From contig JBEKBO010000025.1 of NCBI GenBank assembly GCA_050015355.1, forward strand, positions 1-40,239: a DNA stretch of 40,239 bases, in the 5' to 3' direction. A program made the translations under genes and the position numbers. Source of the DNA: CAWBRT01 sp050015355. GTDB taxonomy: Bacteria; Acidobacteriota; Terriglobia; Terriglobales; Acidobacteriaceae. The stretch's first letter is position 1; every line of letters begins with the position of its first letter. Under the pieces are notes generated by a model. It was not told the DNA's origin. It did not search any database and saw only the letters and a list, made by a program, of their open reading frames with translations. This document shows, piece after piece, positions 1 to 8,836 of the stretch.

Positions 1-2502
1 GATGATCCGCAGCTTGTCGAACCGCGCCTGGTTTTCCGCCGTCAGATGCGGCCTTGCCGTCAGCAGTCCGTGGCTGCACGGGCTGGTGTCAACCACCACG
101 GGAATCGCGCCCTCGTCCGTCCACTTCCAGAAGCGCTCGATGGCATTGTTGACCGCCACATGGTGTGCCGGGTCGAAGCCTTTCGACGAGAACGGCACGC
201 CGCAGCAAACTCCCACCGCATCTTGCGGAACGTACAGCTTTACACCCGCTCGTTCCGCCACATTGAGCAGCGCGCCCATCAGCGTAACGTCATCCGGTTC
301 GCCCGGCAGGGCGCCCATCACCCGCGAGACGCAGGTGGGGAAGTACACCGCCGCCGCTCCAGCAGCCGTCGTCACCGGCAGCTCGCCCTTGCGCGGCCGT
401 GGCATTTCCTTGCTCCACAGTGGCAGAACCTGGCCGGTCACGCCGCGCAGCCCGCGCGTCAGGCTGGCCATCGTCGTATGCCCGAACAGCGATGCAGCCA
501 GATGCCCTAGCGACAGCCCGAGCCGCGCCAGCCGCTCGGTGGCGGCAAAGTTACGCGCCGCGCTTACCGCGCGCTTATGCTCCTGCTCGGTGTGCCGGAT
601 CTTGCGAAAATACTTCGTCAGCTTCGATGTATCGATGCCCATCGGACAGTTTGTCGCGCAAAGTCCGTCGACCGCGCAGGTGTCCAGCGCCATGTATGGG
701 AAGTCAGCATCCAGGGCGGCGTAGCCCGCCAGATCGCCGGCTTCCTTCAGACGTTGCATCTCGCGCCGAACCACGATGCGTTGCCGCGCCGTCAGACTCA
801 GATCCCGACTCGGGCATTTCGGCTCGCAGAAGCCGCATTCGATGCACTTGTCGACCTCCGGCTCGATGACAGGCGTACGCTTCAGATTGGCGATATAGGA
901 ATGCCGGTCCGGATTGATAATGACGCCGGGATTCAGCAGGCCGCGCGGATCCACCGCCTGCTTCAGCTGCTGCATGATCGCGTAGCCTTCATCACCCCAC
1001 TCCATGCGTACGAATGGAGTCATGTTCCGCCCCGTCCCATGCTCCGCCTTCAGCGCCCCATCGTACTTTTGCACCGTCATTGCTACCACGTCTTCCAGCA
1101 GACCCGAGTATTTCTCCACTTGCCACTGCTCGTTGAAGCCCTGCGGCATCATGAAGTGCAGGTTTCCATCTTTGGCGTGGCTGTAAAGAATGACGTCGTC
1201 GTAGTGGTGCTTCTTGAACATTGCCGTCAGATCCATCGCCGCCTCGGCGAGGCGATCGACCGGGTACGCCAAGTCCTCGGTGATCATCGTTGTGCCGGTT
1301 GCTCGCGCTATGCTCACAGTGGGAAAGAGACCGGCGCGAATCTTCCAGAACTGCGCCTGTTCGGCCGGATCATGAGTGAACGACGGGGGAGCCACGAGGG
1401 TGAGATTGGCGACCGCCTCTTGCAACTTTACCTCCAGCAATGGACGGTCCTGCTCGTCGGCCACCTGGAATTCCACCAGAATGCCCGCGGCATCGTCGGC
1501 CAAGCCCTTGATCACGGGGGGGATGCTGGGAAGGTCCTGAATGGCGCGCAGAGAAGCCCGATCCATCATTTCCAGGGCAGCCGCACCGGCTTCGCGCAAG
1601 GGCACGATCGCGGCGGCAGCGGCATGGAGGTTTGGAAACAGCAGCAATCCCGTGTACTTCACGCGCAGATCCGGCACCGTGCGCAACACCGCCTCCGCGA
1701 TGAAGGCCAGCGTTCCCTCCGAGCCAATCAGCACATTACGGAAAATATCAACCGGCCGCTCGAAATCCACAAACGCGTTCAACCCATAGCCGGTCGTGTT
1801 CTTCATCTTGTATTTGGCGCGAACCCGCGCGGCCAGAGCCGGATTGCCCTCAATGCGCTGCTTCAACTCCAGCAGCGTGCGCGCCAGCTCCGGCTCCTTC
1901 AGCCGGAACTGCTCGTCGGCATCGGGAGCCGCCGTGTCGATCACTGTTCCCGTGGGCAACACGAACGTCAGCGATTCGAGCGTGTGATAAGCGTTCTGCA
2001 CAACGCCGCAGGACATGCCGCTGGAGTTGTTCGACAGAATGCCGCCGATCGAGGCAATCGCCACCGAGGCCGGATCAGGACCGATCTTCTTGCCATATGG
2101 GTACAATGCGGCATTGGCCTGCCCGCCGAGCACGCCCGGTTGCAGGCGGATCTTCTTGCCGCCTTCCTCCACCTTGAAGCCGCGCCAATGGCGAGCCACA
2201 TCCACCAGCATGCCATCGCTCACCGTTTGTCCGGAAAGGCTGGTGCCGCCCCCCCGGAACGTGAGCGGAATGCCGTGCTCCTGGCTGAACCGAAACAACG
2301 CCTGAATCTCTTCCACCCCTTGCGGCTGAACCACAGCCTCCGGAATTAGCCGGTAAAAGCTGGCATCGGAGGCAAAGGCGACAACGTCGATCGGCCGGTT
2401 CAGAATCCGGGCAGGATCGATCGCGGCCGACAGCTTTTGCTTCAGTTCAGCCGAACTGAGGCCACTACGCGATGTCTTGGCGGAGCTAGCAGCGGTTGCC
2501 AT
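1..2502 (-). CDS. FAD- and [4Fe-4S]-dependent D-lactate/2-hydroxyacid dehydrogenase, C-terminus beyond window
   Basis: This large cytoplasmic-side oxidoreductase probably oxidises D-lactate or a similar 2-hydroxyacid and passes electrons to quinone or cytochrome. I translated 834 codons from the ATG at 2502, preceded by AGGAG at a 5-nt spacing. Domains in order: FAD-binding type PCMH with FRGGGTSLSGQT near residues 81-92 and IGGILSNNSSG shortly after; the FAD-oxidase C-terminal domain with HAKDGNLHFMMP and the EHGTG motif; two Fe-S motifs, CIECGFCEPKCP near 550 and DTCAVDGLCATNCPMG near 607; then a CCG-type domain with CCGVPFSSKGF near 764. This order matches the Dld-II/YdiJ-type proteins of about 950-1000 residues, so roughly the last 100-150 residues lie beyond base 1. 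The neighbouring carrier cstA and the lactate permease at 23.8 kb support a role in lactate/pyruvate metabolism. The exact substrate is inferred. Confidence 0.9.
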   Translation of the reverse strand, partial: MATAASSAKTSRSGLSSAELKQKLSAAIDPARILNRPIDVVAFASDASFYRLIPEAVVQPQGVEEIQALFRFSQEHGIPLTFRGGGTSLSGQTVSDGMLVDVARHWRGFKVEEGGKKIRLQPGVLGGQANAALYPYGKKIGPDPASVAIASIGGILSNNSSGMSCGVVQNAYHTLESLTFVLPTGTVIDTAAPDADEQFRLKEPELARTLLELKQRIEGNPALAARVRAKYKMKNTTGYGLNAFVDFERPVDIFRNVLIGSEGTLAFIAEAVLRTVPDLRVKYTGLLLFPNLHAAAAAIVPLREAGAAALEMMDRASLRAIQDLPSIPPVIKGLADDAAGILVEFQVADEQDRPLLEVKLQEAVANLTLVAPPSFTHDPAEQAQFWKIRAGLFPTVSIARATGTTMITEDLAYPVDRLAEAAMDLTAMFKKHHYDDVILYSHAKDGNLHFMMPQGFNEQWQVEKYSGLLEDVVAMTVQKYDGALKAEHGTGRNMTPFVRMEWGDEGYAIMQQLKQAVDPRGLLNPGVIINPDRHSYIANLKRTPVIEPEVDKCIECGFCEPKCPSRDLSLTARQRIVVRREMQRLKEAGDLAGYAALDADFPYMALDTCAVDGLCATNCPMGIDTSKLTKYFRKIRHTEQEHKRAVSAARNFAATERLARLGLSLGHLAASLFGHTTMASLTRGLRGVTGQVLPLWSKEMPRPRKGELPVTTAAGAAAVYFPTCVSRVMGALPGEPDDVTLMGALLNVAERAGVKLYVPQDAVGVCCGVPFSSKGFDPAHHVAVNNAIERFWKWTDEGAIPVVVDTSPCSHGLLTARPHLTAENQARFDKLRII

Positions 2503-2660
2503 GGATACTCCTAAGTAATCTTCAAACAGAACTTTCAAGCAAGTTCCCGGTACATCGCCGGAAAACAGAATGGAACGGAACTGCAAAAATCGACCGTCCG
2601 CTTGCGGAACTAAATCATTTAGCCAGCCAAGGATTGTCTGTCGGGCGCGTACAAGGCGTA

Positions 2661-2672
2661 AGTGATATCACT
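2661..2672. promoter_or_regulatory. Perfect 12-bp palindrome upstream of the lactate dehydrogenase gene
   Basis: AGTGATATCACT is its own reverse complement. It sits about 160 bp upstream of the ATG at 2502, in the only gap between cstA and the dehydrogenase. Position and symmetry suit a repressor or activator dimer. No regulator can be named from the sequence, and a 12-bp palindrome can occur by chance. Confidence 0.3.
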
Positions 2673-2718
2673 CACAATTTCGGGTGACCCATGACACTCC
2701 GGCAGAGAGCAAAACGCA

Positions 2719-2788
2719 AAAAGAAAAGGTGCGGTGAGGCCTCGACCAGCGCCTGTTGCGCCCGCCGCGAGCCTTTAGCCCCGCACCT
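2719..2788 (-). terminator. Probable Rho-independent terminator of cstA
   Basis: Read on the minus strand, the arms AGGTGCGG and CCGCACCT (8 bp) enclose a GC-rich loop that contains the palindrome GAGGCCTC. The second arm runs straight into TTTTCTTTTTGC. The structure begins about 26 nt after the cstA stop codon at 2815. The loop is long (about 46 nt), which lowers certainty. Confidence 0.5.
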
Positions 2789-2814
2789 GCTAAACGTTGC
2801 CGCCCAGGATTACG

Positions 2815-4671
2815 TCAGCAGCAACCCATCTTTACGGTCTCTTTGCCCATATCCGCCGGCGGTCCGAAGGCCTCCTGCGGAATTGGCTCGCCACTGAGCG
2901 TCTTGATCCAGCGGCGCACCGCTTCAAACGAGACCACCAGGACACCGACGATGGAGCAAACCATCAAAAACGAATCCATGTAGCCGACAAACTCCTTGCC
3001 CGGAACGTGGGTCAGCGGCCAGAAGATCCGCGGAATCGAAAGGACCCCGGCGGAAACCGTCGTGATTCCAACAAAAATCATCGGTACCAGGCTGATCCAG
3101 GCATACTTGGCTCTACCCATATTGATCAGGAAAGTGGTGGTGACCGCTAACGCGATCGTCGCCAGCAACTGGTTGGCAGTGCCAAACAGCGGCCAGATGG
3201 TGGAAATGCTGCCCGTCCAGATGAGGAAACCCCATGCGTATACGACCAGGAAGGTACCGATCAGGTTGCCGGGCAGCCAAGTGTGGTTGCCGAAAGGCTT
3301 GTAGACGCGGCCCAGCAGTTCATGCATAACGTAGCGGGCGACGCGTGTACCGGTGTCGATCGTGGTGAGGATGAACAACGCCTCGAACATGATCGCGTAG
3401 TGGTACCAGTAGCTCACCAGTTTGTCCATGCCCGGAATGCTGCGGAAAATCTGGGCCATGCCAACGGCAAGAGAGACCGCGCCACCGGTGCGTCCGGCCA
3501 GCTTCTCGCCGATTTCCCGCGAGAACATATCCAGATTGACGGTGTGCAAGCCCAGCTTGGCGAAGACCGCAGCCGGGGTGTTGATGGCAAAGTAGTCGCC
3601 GGGGAACATCGAGCAGGCGGCAATCAGGGCCATGACGCCTACCAGCGACTCGCAGATCATCGCGCCGTATCCGATAAAGCGCGCATCGGTTTCCTTATCG
3701 AGCATCTTCGGCGTGGTGCCGGAAGAGACCAGCGAATGGAAACCCGAAATCGCGCCACAAGCGATGGTGACGAACAGGAACGGGAACAGCTTGCCCGCAA
3801 TGATGGGTCCGCCGCCGTGAATGTACTGCGTGACGGCCGGGAACTGAATGTTCGGGTGGGCAACCATAATGCCGATAATCAGCGCGGCAATTGTGCCCAG
3901 CTTCAGATAGGTCGAGAGATAGTCGCGTGGTTCCAGCACCATCCAGACCGGCAGAATCGAGGCGATAAAGCCGTAAGTCGCCATCAGCAAACAGATCTGA
4001 TGCGGCGTGAAGGTGAGAAAGTGTGCGAACGAAGATGCGGCAAACCAATGCCCACCGCCAACCGAAGCCAACAAGGCGACGACACCGAACGCGCTGGGCA
4101 GAGCTACCCGGATCTGTCCCGGTGTGCTCTTGAACATGTAGAAGCCCATGGCGAAGGCGATGGGGATCGTCATTCCGATGGTAAACACGCCCCAGGGACT
4201 CTCAGCGAGCGCGTTGACCACGACGATACCCAGTCCGGCCAAGGCTATGACCAGGATCAGCAGCACGGCAATCATGGTTACCAGACCCGCAAACGTGCTG
4301 ATTTCCGTGCGGGCGATCTCCGCCAGGGAGTGCCCTTTATGGCGAATCGACGCAACCAGAATCGTGAAATCCTGCACGCAACCGGCGAGCACGGCGCCGA
4401 CCAGCAGCCAGATTAGTCCTGGCGCAAAACCGAACTGGGCGGCAAGCGTCGGTCCCACCAGCGGACCGGCGCCGGCAATGGCCGCGAAATGATGCCCGAA
4501 CAACACCCATTTCGGTGAAGGCACATAGTTGTGGTGGTCTTCATACAAATGTGCAGGCGTTGTTCTGCGATCGTCCAGGGTCATTACCTTGGCCGCGAGA
4601 AACGCGCTGTAGAAGCGGTACGCCAGGGCGTAAAAACATAACACCCCGATCATCAGCGGCAACGTATTCAT
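2815..4671 (-). CDS. cstA: CstA-family carbon starvation protein (pyruvate/peptide carrier)
   Basis: This is an inner-membrane carrier of the CstA/BtsT family, whose members import pyruvate or peptides, usually under carbon limitation. The 618 residues form many hydrophobic segments. Family hallmarks include the N-terminal DDRRTTPAHLYEDHHNYVP stretch, GHHFAAIAGAGPLVGPTLAA, HKGHSLAEIARTEI, GAISGFHSLVSSGTTPKML and LFGTANQLLA. E. coli CstA and BtsT have about 700 residues, so this is a short form whose C-terminus ends in MGCC. The ATG at 4671 has AGGAG 8 nt upstream. It lies upstream of, and on the same strand as, the FAD/Fe-S lactate dehydrogenase, which suggests joint use of C3 acids. Pyruvate specificity is inferred from the context. 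Confidence 0.93.
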   Translation of the reverse strand: MNTLPLMIGVLCFYALAYRFYSAFLAAKVMTLDDRRTTPAHLYEDHHNYVPSPKWVLFGHHFAAIAGAGPLVGPTLAAQFGFAPGLIWLLVGAVLAGCVQDFTILVASIRHKGHSLAEIARTEISTFAGLVTMIAVLLILVIALAGLGIVVVNALAESPWGVFTIGMTIPIAFAMGFYMFKSTPGQIRVALPSAFGVVALLASVGGGHWFAASSFAHFLTFTPHQICLLMATYGFIASILPVWMVLEPRDYLSTYLKLGTIAALIIGIMVAHPNIQFPAVTQYIHGGGPIIAGKLFPFLFVTIACGAISGFHSLVSSGTTPKMLDKETDARFIGYGAMICESLVGVMALIAACSMFPGDYFAINTPAAVFAKLGLHTVNLDMFSREIGEKLAGRTGGAVSLAVGMAQIFRSIPGMDKLVSYWYHYAIMFEALFILTTIDTGTRVARYVMHELLGRVYKPFGNHTWLPGNLIGTFLVVYAWGFLIWTGSISTIWPLFGTANQLLATIALAVTTTFLINMGRAKYAWISLVPMIFVGITTVSAGVLSIPRIFWPLTHVPGKEFVGYMDSFLMVCSIVGVLVVSFEAVRRWIKTLSGEPIPQEAFGPPADMGKETVKMGCC

Positions 4672-5057
4672 GCCAGCGACTCCTTTGCTGCGAATATCTG
4701 TGGGCTTTGCGCCCGCCAGTGACTATGCAATTGAAACGTGCAAACACACATCGATTAAGAACACGATCACTCCCGGTGGAGATCGCTGCTTTCAGCATGG
4801 AGCCAGGAAGAACAGACGCCGTGCCGCGGCCAGCATTGAAGGTACCCCCCGGGTGTAAACGTTTTTTGATTGCGCACTAAGTCAAGCATTTTGCCACAAC
4901 TACACGGTAATGGCCCGGAAAAAAAGGCTGCCCGCCAGAACTGTTGCCGGGACCTAAGCGGCTGCCGAGAGACGCTCCTGCCGTCGAAGCGAAGCCAGCA
5001 GAACGGAATTCCGGGAACTCGCCCAGGAGTGCAAGGAATCGGCTAGGAGGTAAGCCT
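4672..5057. other. Non-coding stretch upstream of cstA
   Basis: About 385 bp lie between cstA and the inverted-repeat element. The cstA promoter should be here, but I could not pick convincing -35/-10 boxes. An AT-richer patch at 4740-4770 is the best candidate area. I see no gene, RNA or repeat in the remainder. Confidence 0.4.
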
Positions 5058-5224
5058 TAGCAGGCTGCTGAAAAACAGGTCTGCTCTGGCGCGAGCATTC
5101 CACAAGTGTGCTGTAACTCTGTGGCTTACACATTTCGTCGCGCCTCGCTTTGTCCGCCCCAACACGCGCAACCACGGCGCGCGTCGGGGACCCCGGCTTC
5201 GGCGCGTTTTTCAGCAGCTTGCTA
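5058..5224. repeat. MITE-like element with 19-bp terminal inverted repeats, abutting livF
   Basis: The left end TAGCAGGCTGCTGAAAAAC (5058-5076) and the reverse complement of the right end, TAGCAAGCTGCTGAAAAAC (5206-5224), agree at 18 of 19 positions. The 167-bp unit has no convincing gene; a 92-codon open frame across it has no family resemblance. The right terminal TAG, read on the minus strand, is exactly the stop codon of livF. An internal 16-mer, CCCCAACACGCGCAAC at 5157-5172, recurs at 32589-32604. This looks like a non-autonomous mobile or palindromic repeat. It could also serve as a 3' end structure for the liv transcript. Confidence 0.65.
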
Positions 5225-5929
5225 GGCGCCAAGGTATGACTTAATGAGATCGTCCTTGGCCGCCAGCTCTGCCGCCGTCCCGTAGAGCCGGATTTCGCCG
5301 GTCATCATGATGTAGGCAAAATCGCAGGCCGAAAGTGCCAGGGTGGCGTTTTGCTCGACCAGGATCATGGTTACGCCCTGTTTTTTGATCTTGGCGATGA
5401 TTTCATAAATCTGGTCGACGATCACTGGCGCCAACCCCATGGAAGGTTCGTCCAGCAGCAGAACCTTCGGACTGGCCATCAGGCCGCGGGCGATGGCTAG
5501 CATCTGCTGCTCTCCACCGGACAGGGTTCCTGCCTGTTGTTCGATCCTCTCCTTCAATCTGGGAAAGAGCGCGAAACATTTTTCGTAATCCGTTTCGATG
5601 TCTTTTTTATCTCGCCGGAGGTATGCGCCCATGCGCAGATTCTCGCGCACGGAAAGAGTGCCGAAAATCCGGCGGCCCTCGGGAACGTGTATCACTCCGG
5701 CGGCGACAATTTTTTCCGGGCTCAAGCCGGCAATCTCGCGTCCGGCCAGCATGGTGCTGCTGCCCGGCAGCGGTCGCACCAAGCCCGAAAGACTCTTGAG
5801 CAGGGTGGACTTGCCGGCGCCATTGGAGCCGAGTACGGCGACTACCGTGCTCTCCGGCACGGTCAGGGAGACGCCTTTCAGGACCTCCGCCTTGGTGTAT
5901 TTGACGTGTAAATTCTTGATCTCAAGCAT
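5222..5929 (-). CDS. livF: LivF, branched-chain amino acid ABC transporter ATPase
   Basis: This is one of the two cytoplasmic ATPases that power a LIV/HAAT-type importer. The 235-residue protein begins MLEIKNLHVKYTKAEVLKG. It carries Walker A GSNGAGKST, signature LSGGEQQ, Walker B LLLDEPSMG and a switch His-region EQNAT, at the usual spacing and length. An upstream in-frame ATG (6076) is rejected because it would read back through livG. The chosen ATG at 5929 overlaps the livG stop by 8 nt, a typical translational coupling. It is the last gene of the unit, and its TAG stop lies inside the terminal repeat of the neighbouring element. Confidence 0.95.
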   Translation of the reverse strand: MLEIKNLHVKYTKAEVLKGVSLTVPESTVVAVLGSNGAGKSTLLKSLSGLVRPLPGSSTMLAGREIAGLSPEKIVAAGVIHVPEGRRIFGTLSVRENLRMGAYLRRDKKDIETDYEKCFALFPRLKERIEQQAGTLSGGEQQMLAIARGLMASPKVLLLDEPSMGLAPVIVDQIYEIIAKIKKQGVTMILVEQNATLALSACDFAYIMMTGEIRLYGTAAELAAKDDLIKSYLGA

Positions 5930-6707
5930 TGGCCGCGACTCGCTTGCCCAGATAGGCCTCGACGACCCGCCGATTCGATTGCACGTCCAGGAAACTGCCT
6001 TCGGCGATCTTTTCACCGGAATCAAGCACGGTAATGATATCGGCAATCTCCTTGACGAATTCCATGTTGTGTTCAATCAGGGCCACGGTGACGCCCAGTG
6101 CGCTGATCCTTTTGATGGTCTGGGCGAGCGCCTGCGCCTCCGCCGTGTTCATGCCTGCGGCCGGTTCGTCCAGCAACAACAGCTTCGGTTCGCTGGCCAG
6201 GGCGCGTGCGATTTCGATGATCCGCTGCTTGCCGTAGGGCAGGCTTTGCATGTTTGCGGAGAGCAGATTGCCGATCTCAAAGAACTCGGCGAGTTCGGTC
6301 ACCTTGGAGTCGATTTTCTTGCTTTCAATCGGTTCCCGACCGAGGTGCGAGATCGCTTCAAACAGTCCGTAATGCGTGCGGCAGTGCAGGCCGAGCGCAA
6401 TGTTTTCCCACACGCTCATTCCGCGGAAGGGCCGGATGTTCTGAAAAGTGCGCGCGATGCCTTTGGCGGTGATGCGGTAGGGAGGCAGGCCGGTAATCTT
6501 TTCTCCCAGGAAAAAAACGTCGCCGCCTTCGGGCGTATACACACCCGAAAGGACGTTGATCAACGTTGATTTTCCCGAGCCGTTGGGACCGATGATGACA
6601 TGCCGGGAATTTTCCAGGATGCTGACATCCACCTGGTTCAGCGCCAGCACTCCGCCAAAGCGCTTGCTGATGGCTTTCACTTCCAGCGTAACCTTTGCCA
6701 ACTTCAA
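5922..6707 (-). CDS. livG: LivG, branched-chain amino acid ABC transporter ATPase
   Basis: This is the second ATPase of the LIV importer. The protein has up to 261 residues, with Walker A GPNGSGKST (about 40-48), an ARTFQNIRPF segment typical of LivG, signature LPYGKQR and Walker B LLLLDEPAAGMN. The first possible start is a TTG at 6707 that overlaps the livM stop as TTGA. A second TTG at 6701 sits 7 nt after GGGAG and may be the true start. No nearby ATG fits. The C-terminal YLGKR matches LivG proteins. Confidence 0.93.
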   Translation of the reverse strand: MKLAKVTLEVKAISKRFGGVLALNQVDVSILENSRHVIIGPNGSGKSTLINVLSGVYTPEGGDVFFLGEKITGLPPYRITAKGIARTFQNIRPFRGMSVWENIALGLHCRTHYGLFEAISHLGREPIESKKIDSKVTELAEFFEIGNLLSANMQSLPYGKQRIIEIARALASEPKLLLLDEPAAGMNTAEAQALAQTIKRISALGVTVALIEHNMEFVKEIADIITVLDSGEKIAEGSFLDVQSNRRVVEAYLGKRVAANA

Positions 6708-7690
6708 GCTCCCATTTCTTTGTCGCTGTCGCTGCTGGCCGCCTTATGCTCGCGCCAGGCGGCAAAGAGCACCAGTACCATCAGGATGAAACTGAAAAAA
6801 AGCATGTAGTAGTCTTTCAGGCTGCGAAGAAGCTCGGGCAAAAGCGTCAACAGCACGCCCACGAGGGGAGAGACGACTGCGCTGAAGCCTCCTAGAACGC
6901 TCATGCAAAGATAGGACGCCGACTCGTTAAACGTGTACAGGTCAGGTCCGATATAACCGGTCAGGAACGCATAGAGCGCGCCGGCAAAGCCCGCCAGGAA
7001 AGCCGAAAGCGCGAACGACATGATCTTGTAGTACTTCACGTTGACGCCCATCACTTCGGCCGTCAGTTCATCGTCGCGTATGGCGATCAGGGCGCGTCCA
7101 ACTCTGGATTTTCGCAGCCGGATGGCCCCATACATCGCCAGTGCCAGCAGTACGATGATGAAGTAGTAGAAAAACAGAGGCCGCGCCAAGTCCAGACCGG
7201 CAAGTTTCAACGACGGAATGCGTGAGATGCCGAAGGGTCCGCCGGTGAGATGCTCGAGGTTGATCACCAGAATCCTGATGATCTCGGCGAAGCCGATGGT
7301 GATGATCACCAGGAACGGGCCCCTGAGGTTGAACGCCGGAATGCCGACCAAAACGCCAAAGGCCGCGGCCACGGTTGGAGCGATAAGAAGCATGAACCAC
7401 GGTGACAATCCCAGCCTGGTGGTTACAATCGCGGCCACATAAGAGCCGATCGAGTAGAAGGCGACCTGTCCGAGTGAAACAAGTCCGGTGAAGCCGGCCA
7501 GCACCACCAGTCCCAACACGATAAACGCAACTACGGCACCCATGTCGGTGACCAGAATGAGGTAGTCGCTATTGAGAATCAGCGGCAGCACCATGGCAAA
7601 GACGGCGCCCAGCAACGCGAACTGCTTCGGGCCCAGCAAGCGGCGCCAATTTCGCGTCGGACGGGATGAACCTGGAGCCGGTATTCTCAT
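6704..7690 (-). CDS. livM: LivM, branched-chain amino acid ABC transporter permease
   Basis: This inner-membrane permease pairs with LivH to form the translocation pore. The 328 residues comprise about nine to ten hydrophobic segments. They contain the family motif GQVAFYSIGSYVAA near residue 75 and the ATPase-contact loop SRVGRALIAIRDDELTAEVMGVN, the EAA-like region of LivM. The ATG at 7690 has AAGG 8 nt upstream and lies 3 nt after the livH stop. Its stop overlaps the livG start. The charged C-terminal tail (WREHKAASSDSDKEMGA) is cytoplasmic by expectation. Confidence 0.94.
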   Translation of the reverse strand: MRIPAPGSSRPTRNWRRLLGPKQFALLGAVFAMVLPLILNSDYLILVTDMGAVVAFIVLGLVVLAGFTGLVSLGQVAFYSIGSYVAAIVTTRLGLSPWFMLLIAPTVAAAFGVLVGIPAFNLRGPFLVIITIGFAEIIRILVINLEHLTGGPFGISRIPSLKLAGLDLARPLFFYYFIIVLLALAMYGAIRLRKSRVGRALIAIRDDELTAEVMGVNVKYYKIMSFALSAFLAGFAGALYAFLTGYIGPDLYTFNESASYLCMSVLGGFSAVVSPLVGVLLTLLPELLRSLKDYYMLFFSFILMVLVLFAAWREHKAASSDSDKEMGA

Positions 7691-7693
7691 GGG

Positions 7694-8575
7694 CTACACC
7701 TTCTCCGAAATCTTCAGGCTGAACAATCCCTTGGGTTTGAATAGCAGGAAGGCGATCAGAATGCCGAAGGCGATGGCGTCCTTGTAGCTCGACGAAAGAT
7801 AAATACCGGCCAGTGTCTCGACAATGCCGAGCAGGATGCCGCCGACCACCGCGCCCAGCGGGTTGCCAAAACCGCCGATGATGGTGGCGGCAAAGGCTTT
7901 CAGGCCGAGCGAATCACCCATCTCCGGAATCAGGAACAGGATTGGCGTCGCCAGGATGCCCGCCACGGCAGTGATCATCAAGCTGATGACGAACGAGAGG
8001 CTGATGATGAAGTTGCTCTTCACGCCCATCAATTGCGCCACTTCCCGGCTTTCGGCCGCCGCTCGCATGGCTACGCCGAGCAGCGACTTCTGCGAAAGGA
8101 TGTAGAGCCCGATAATCAGCAGCAGCGAAAGGCCCACCGTCCAGAACGTGTGCGGCATGATGTGAGCATGAAAGAAGTTTAACGGGGTCTCGCCAAAGAC
8201 ATTCCCGAGCGACAGCGGCTTGGTGCCCCAGATAGCGCGGATCAGATTCTTGAGGAATACCGACAGGGCGATGGTAACGATGAGCATCAGCAATGGATTA
8301 CAGTTGAAGCGCCGCAGCGGATGGAACAATGCCTTGTCCACGATAAAACCGACCGCGCCCAGGCACAAGATCGTAAGCACGGCCGCGAGTACAAACGGCA
8401 TGTGCATCATTATGTAGAAGAAATACAGGAAGTAGCTGGTAAGGGCTACGAAGTCGCCTTGGGCCAGGTTGAAAAAGCCTGCCGTGTTCCACAGCAAAAC
8501 GATCGCTAAGGCAGGAAGCGCATAAAGCAGCCCGATGGCGGTCCCTCCGGCCACGACCTGCAGGAATAATTCCAT
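7694..8575 (-). CDS. livH: LivH, branched-chain amino acid ABC transporter permease
   Basis: This is the partner permease of LivM, 293 residues from MELFLQVVAGGTAIGLLYAL. Family features are FFNLAQGDFVALTSYF near residue 40, the coupling loop SLLGVAMRAAAESREVAQLMGV, and the conserved ATIIGGFGNPLGAVVGGILLG near the C-terminus. I chose the ATG at 8575, with GAGGG 7 nt upstream. A longer frame starting at 8656 would translate the intercistronic hairpin and adds no conserved residues. A strong stem-loop and a dispersed repeat separate this gene from livJ, which is common where the binding protein is made in excess over the permeases. Confidence 0.94.
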   Translation of the reverse strand: MELFLQVVAGGTAIGLLYALPALAIVLLWNTAGFFNLAQGDFVALTSYFLYFFYIMMHMPFVLAAVLTILCLGAVGFIVDKALFHPLRRFNCNPLLMLIVTIALSVFLKNLIRAIWGTKPLSLGNVFGETPLNFFHAHIMPHTFWTVGLSLLLIIGLYILSQKSLLGVAMRAAAESREVAQLMGVKSNFIISLSFVISLMITAVAGILATPILFLIPEMGDSLGLKAFAATIIGGFGNPLGAVVGGILLGIVETLAGIYLSSSYKDAIAFGILIAFLLFKPKGLFSLKISEKV

Positions 8576-8605
8576 TACAGAACCCTCTTCGATCTCGTCG
8601 CAGGC

Positions 8606-8633
8606 AAAGGAGGTCCTGTCCGGGACCTCCTTT
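8606..8633. promoter_or_regulatory. Perfect 11-bp stem-loop between livJ and livH
   Basis: AAAGGAGGTCC and GGACCTCCTTT pair perfectly around a 6-nt loop (TGTCCG). The stem lies about 30 nt upstream of the livH start and after the livJ message. No T-tract follows on the minus strand, so it looks less like a terminator than an RNA-processing or mRNA-stabilising structure that sets the livJ:livH ratio. That role is inferred. Confidence 0.5.
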
Positions 8634-8667
8634 CGTGTTGCCGACGGCCAAAGCATTTCCAGAGTTG

Positions 8668-8827
8668 GTGTAGCCGGCTCGTGACCGAGACGTCATCCCG
8701 ACCGAAGCGAAGCGGAGCGGAGGGATCTTGTGTTTTCCGCGGCAAAACAAACAAAAGATTCCTCGACTCGCGCCGTAAGGCGTCGCTCCCTCGGAATGAC
8801 GTTGGTCCTTCGGGATACAGCATCTCT
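8668..8827. repeat. Dispersed hairpin repeat, family A copy 1
   Basis: The core at 8692-8802 begins GTCATCCCGACCGAAGCGAA and ends CTCGGAATGAC, so the ends pair as a long imperfect hairpin. It is followed by a conserved tail, GGGATACAGCATCTCT. A second copy at 11908-12068 matches through most of the core, the tail and the head. The tail ends 10 nt from the livJ stop codon. Related hairpins with different but compensated arms occur at 12368, 22097 and 32764. Confidence 0.8.
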
Positions 8828-8836
8828 GAAGCGGCC

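Noticed and set aside
577..2349. 590-codon plus-strand open frame
   Set aside because: It is antisense to the FAD/Fe-S dehydrogenase, whose motifs are unmistakable. High GC content leaves long antisense frames open.
4954..5232. 92-codon minus-strand frame across the livF-side element
   Set aside because: It runs through the inverted-repeat element and out into its flanks, with no ribosome site and no protein family features.
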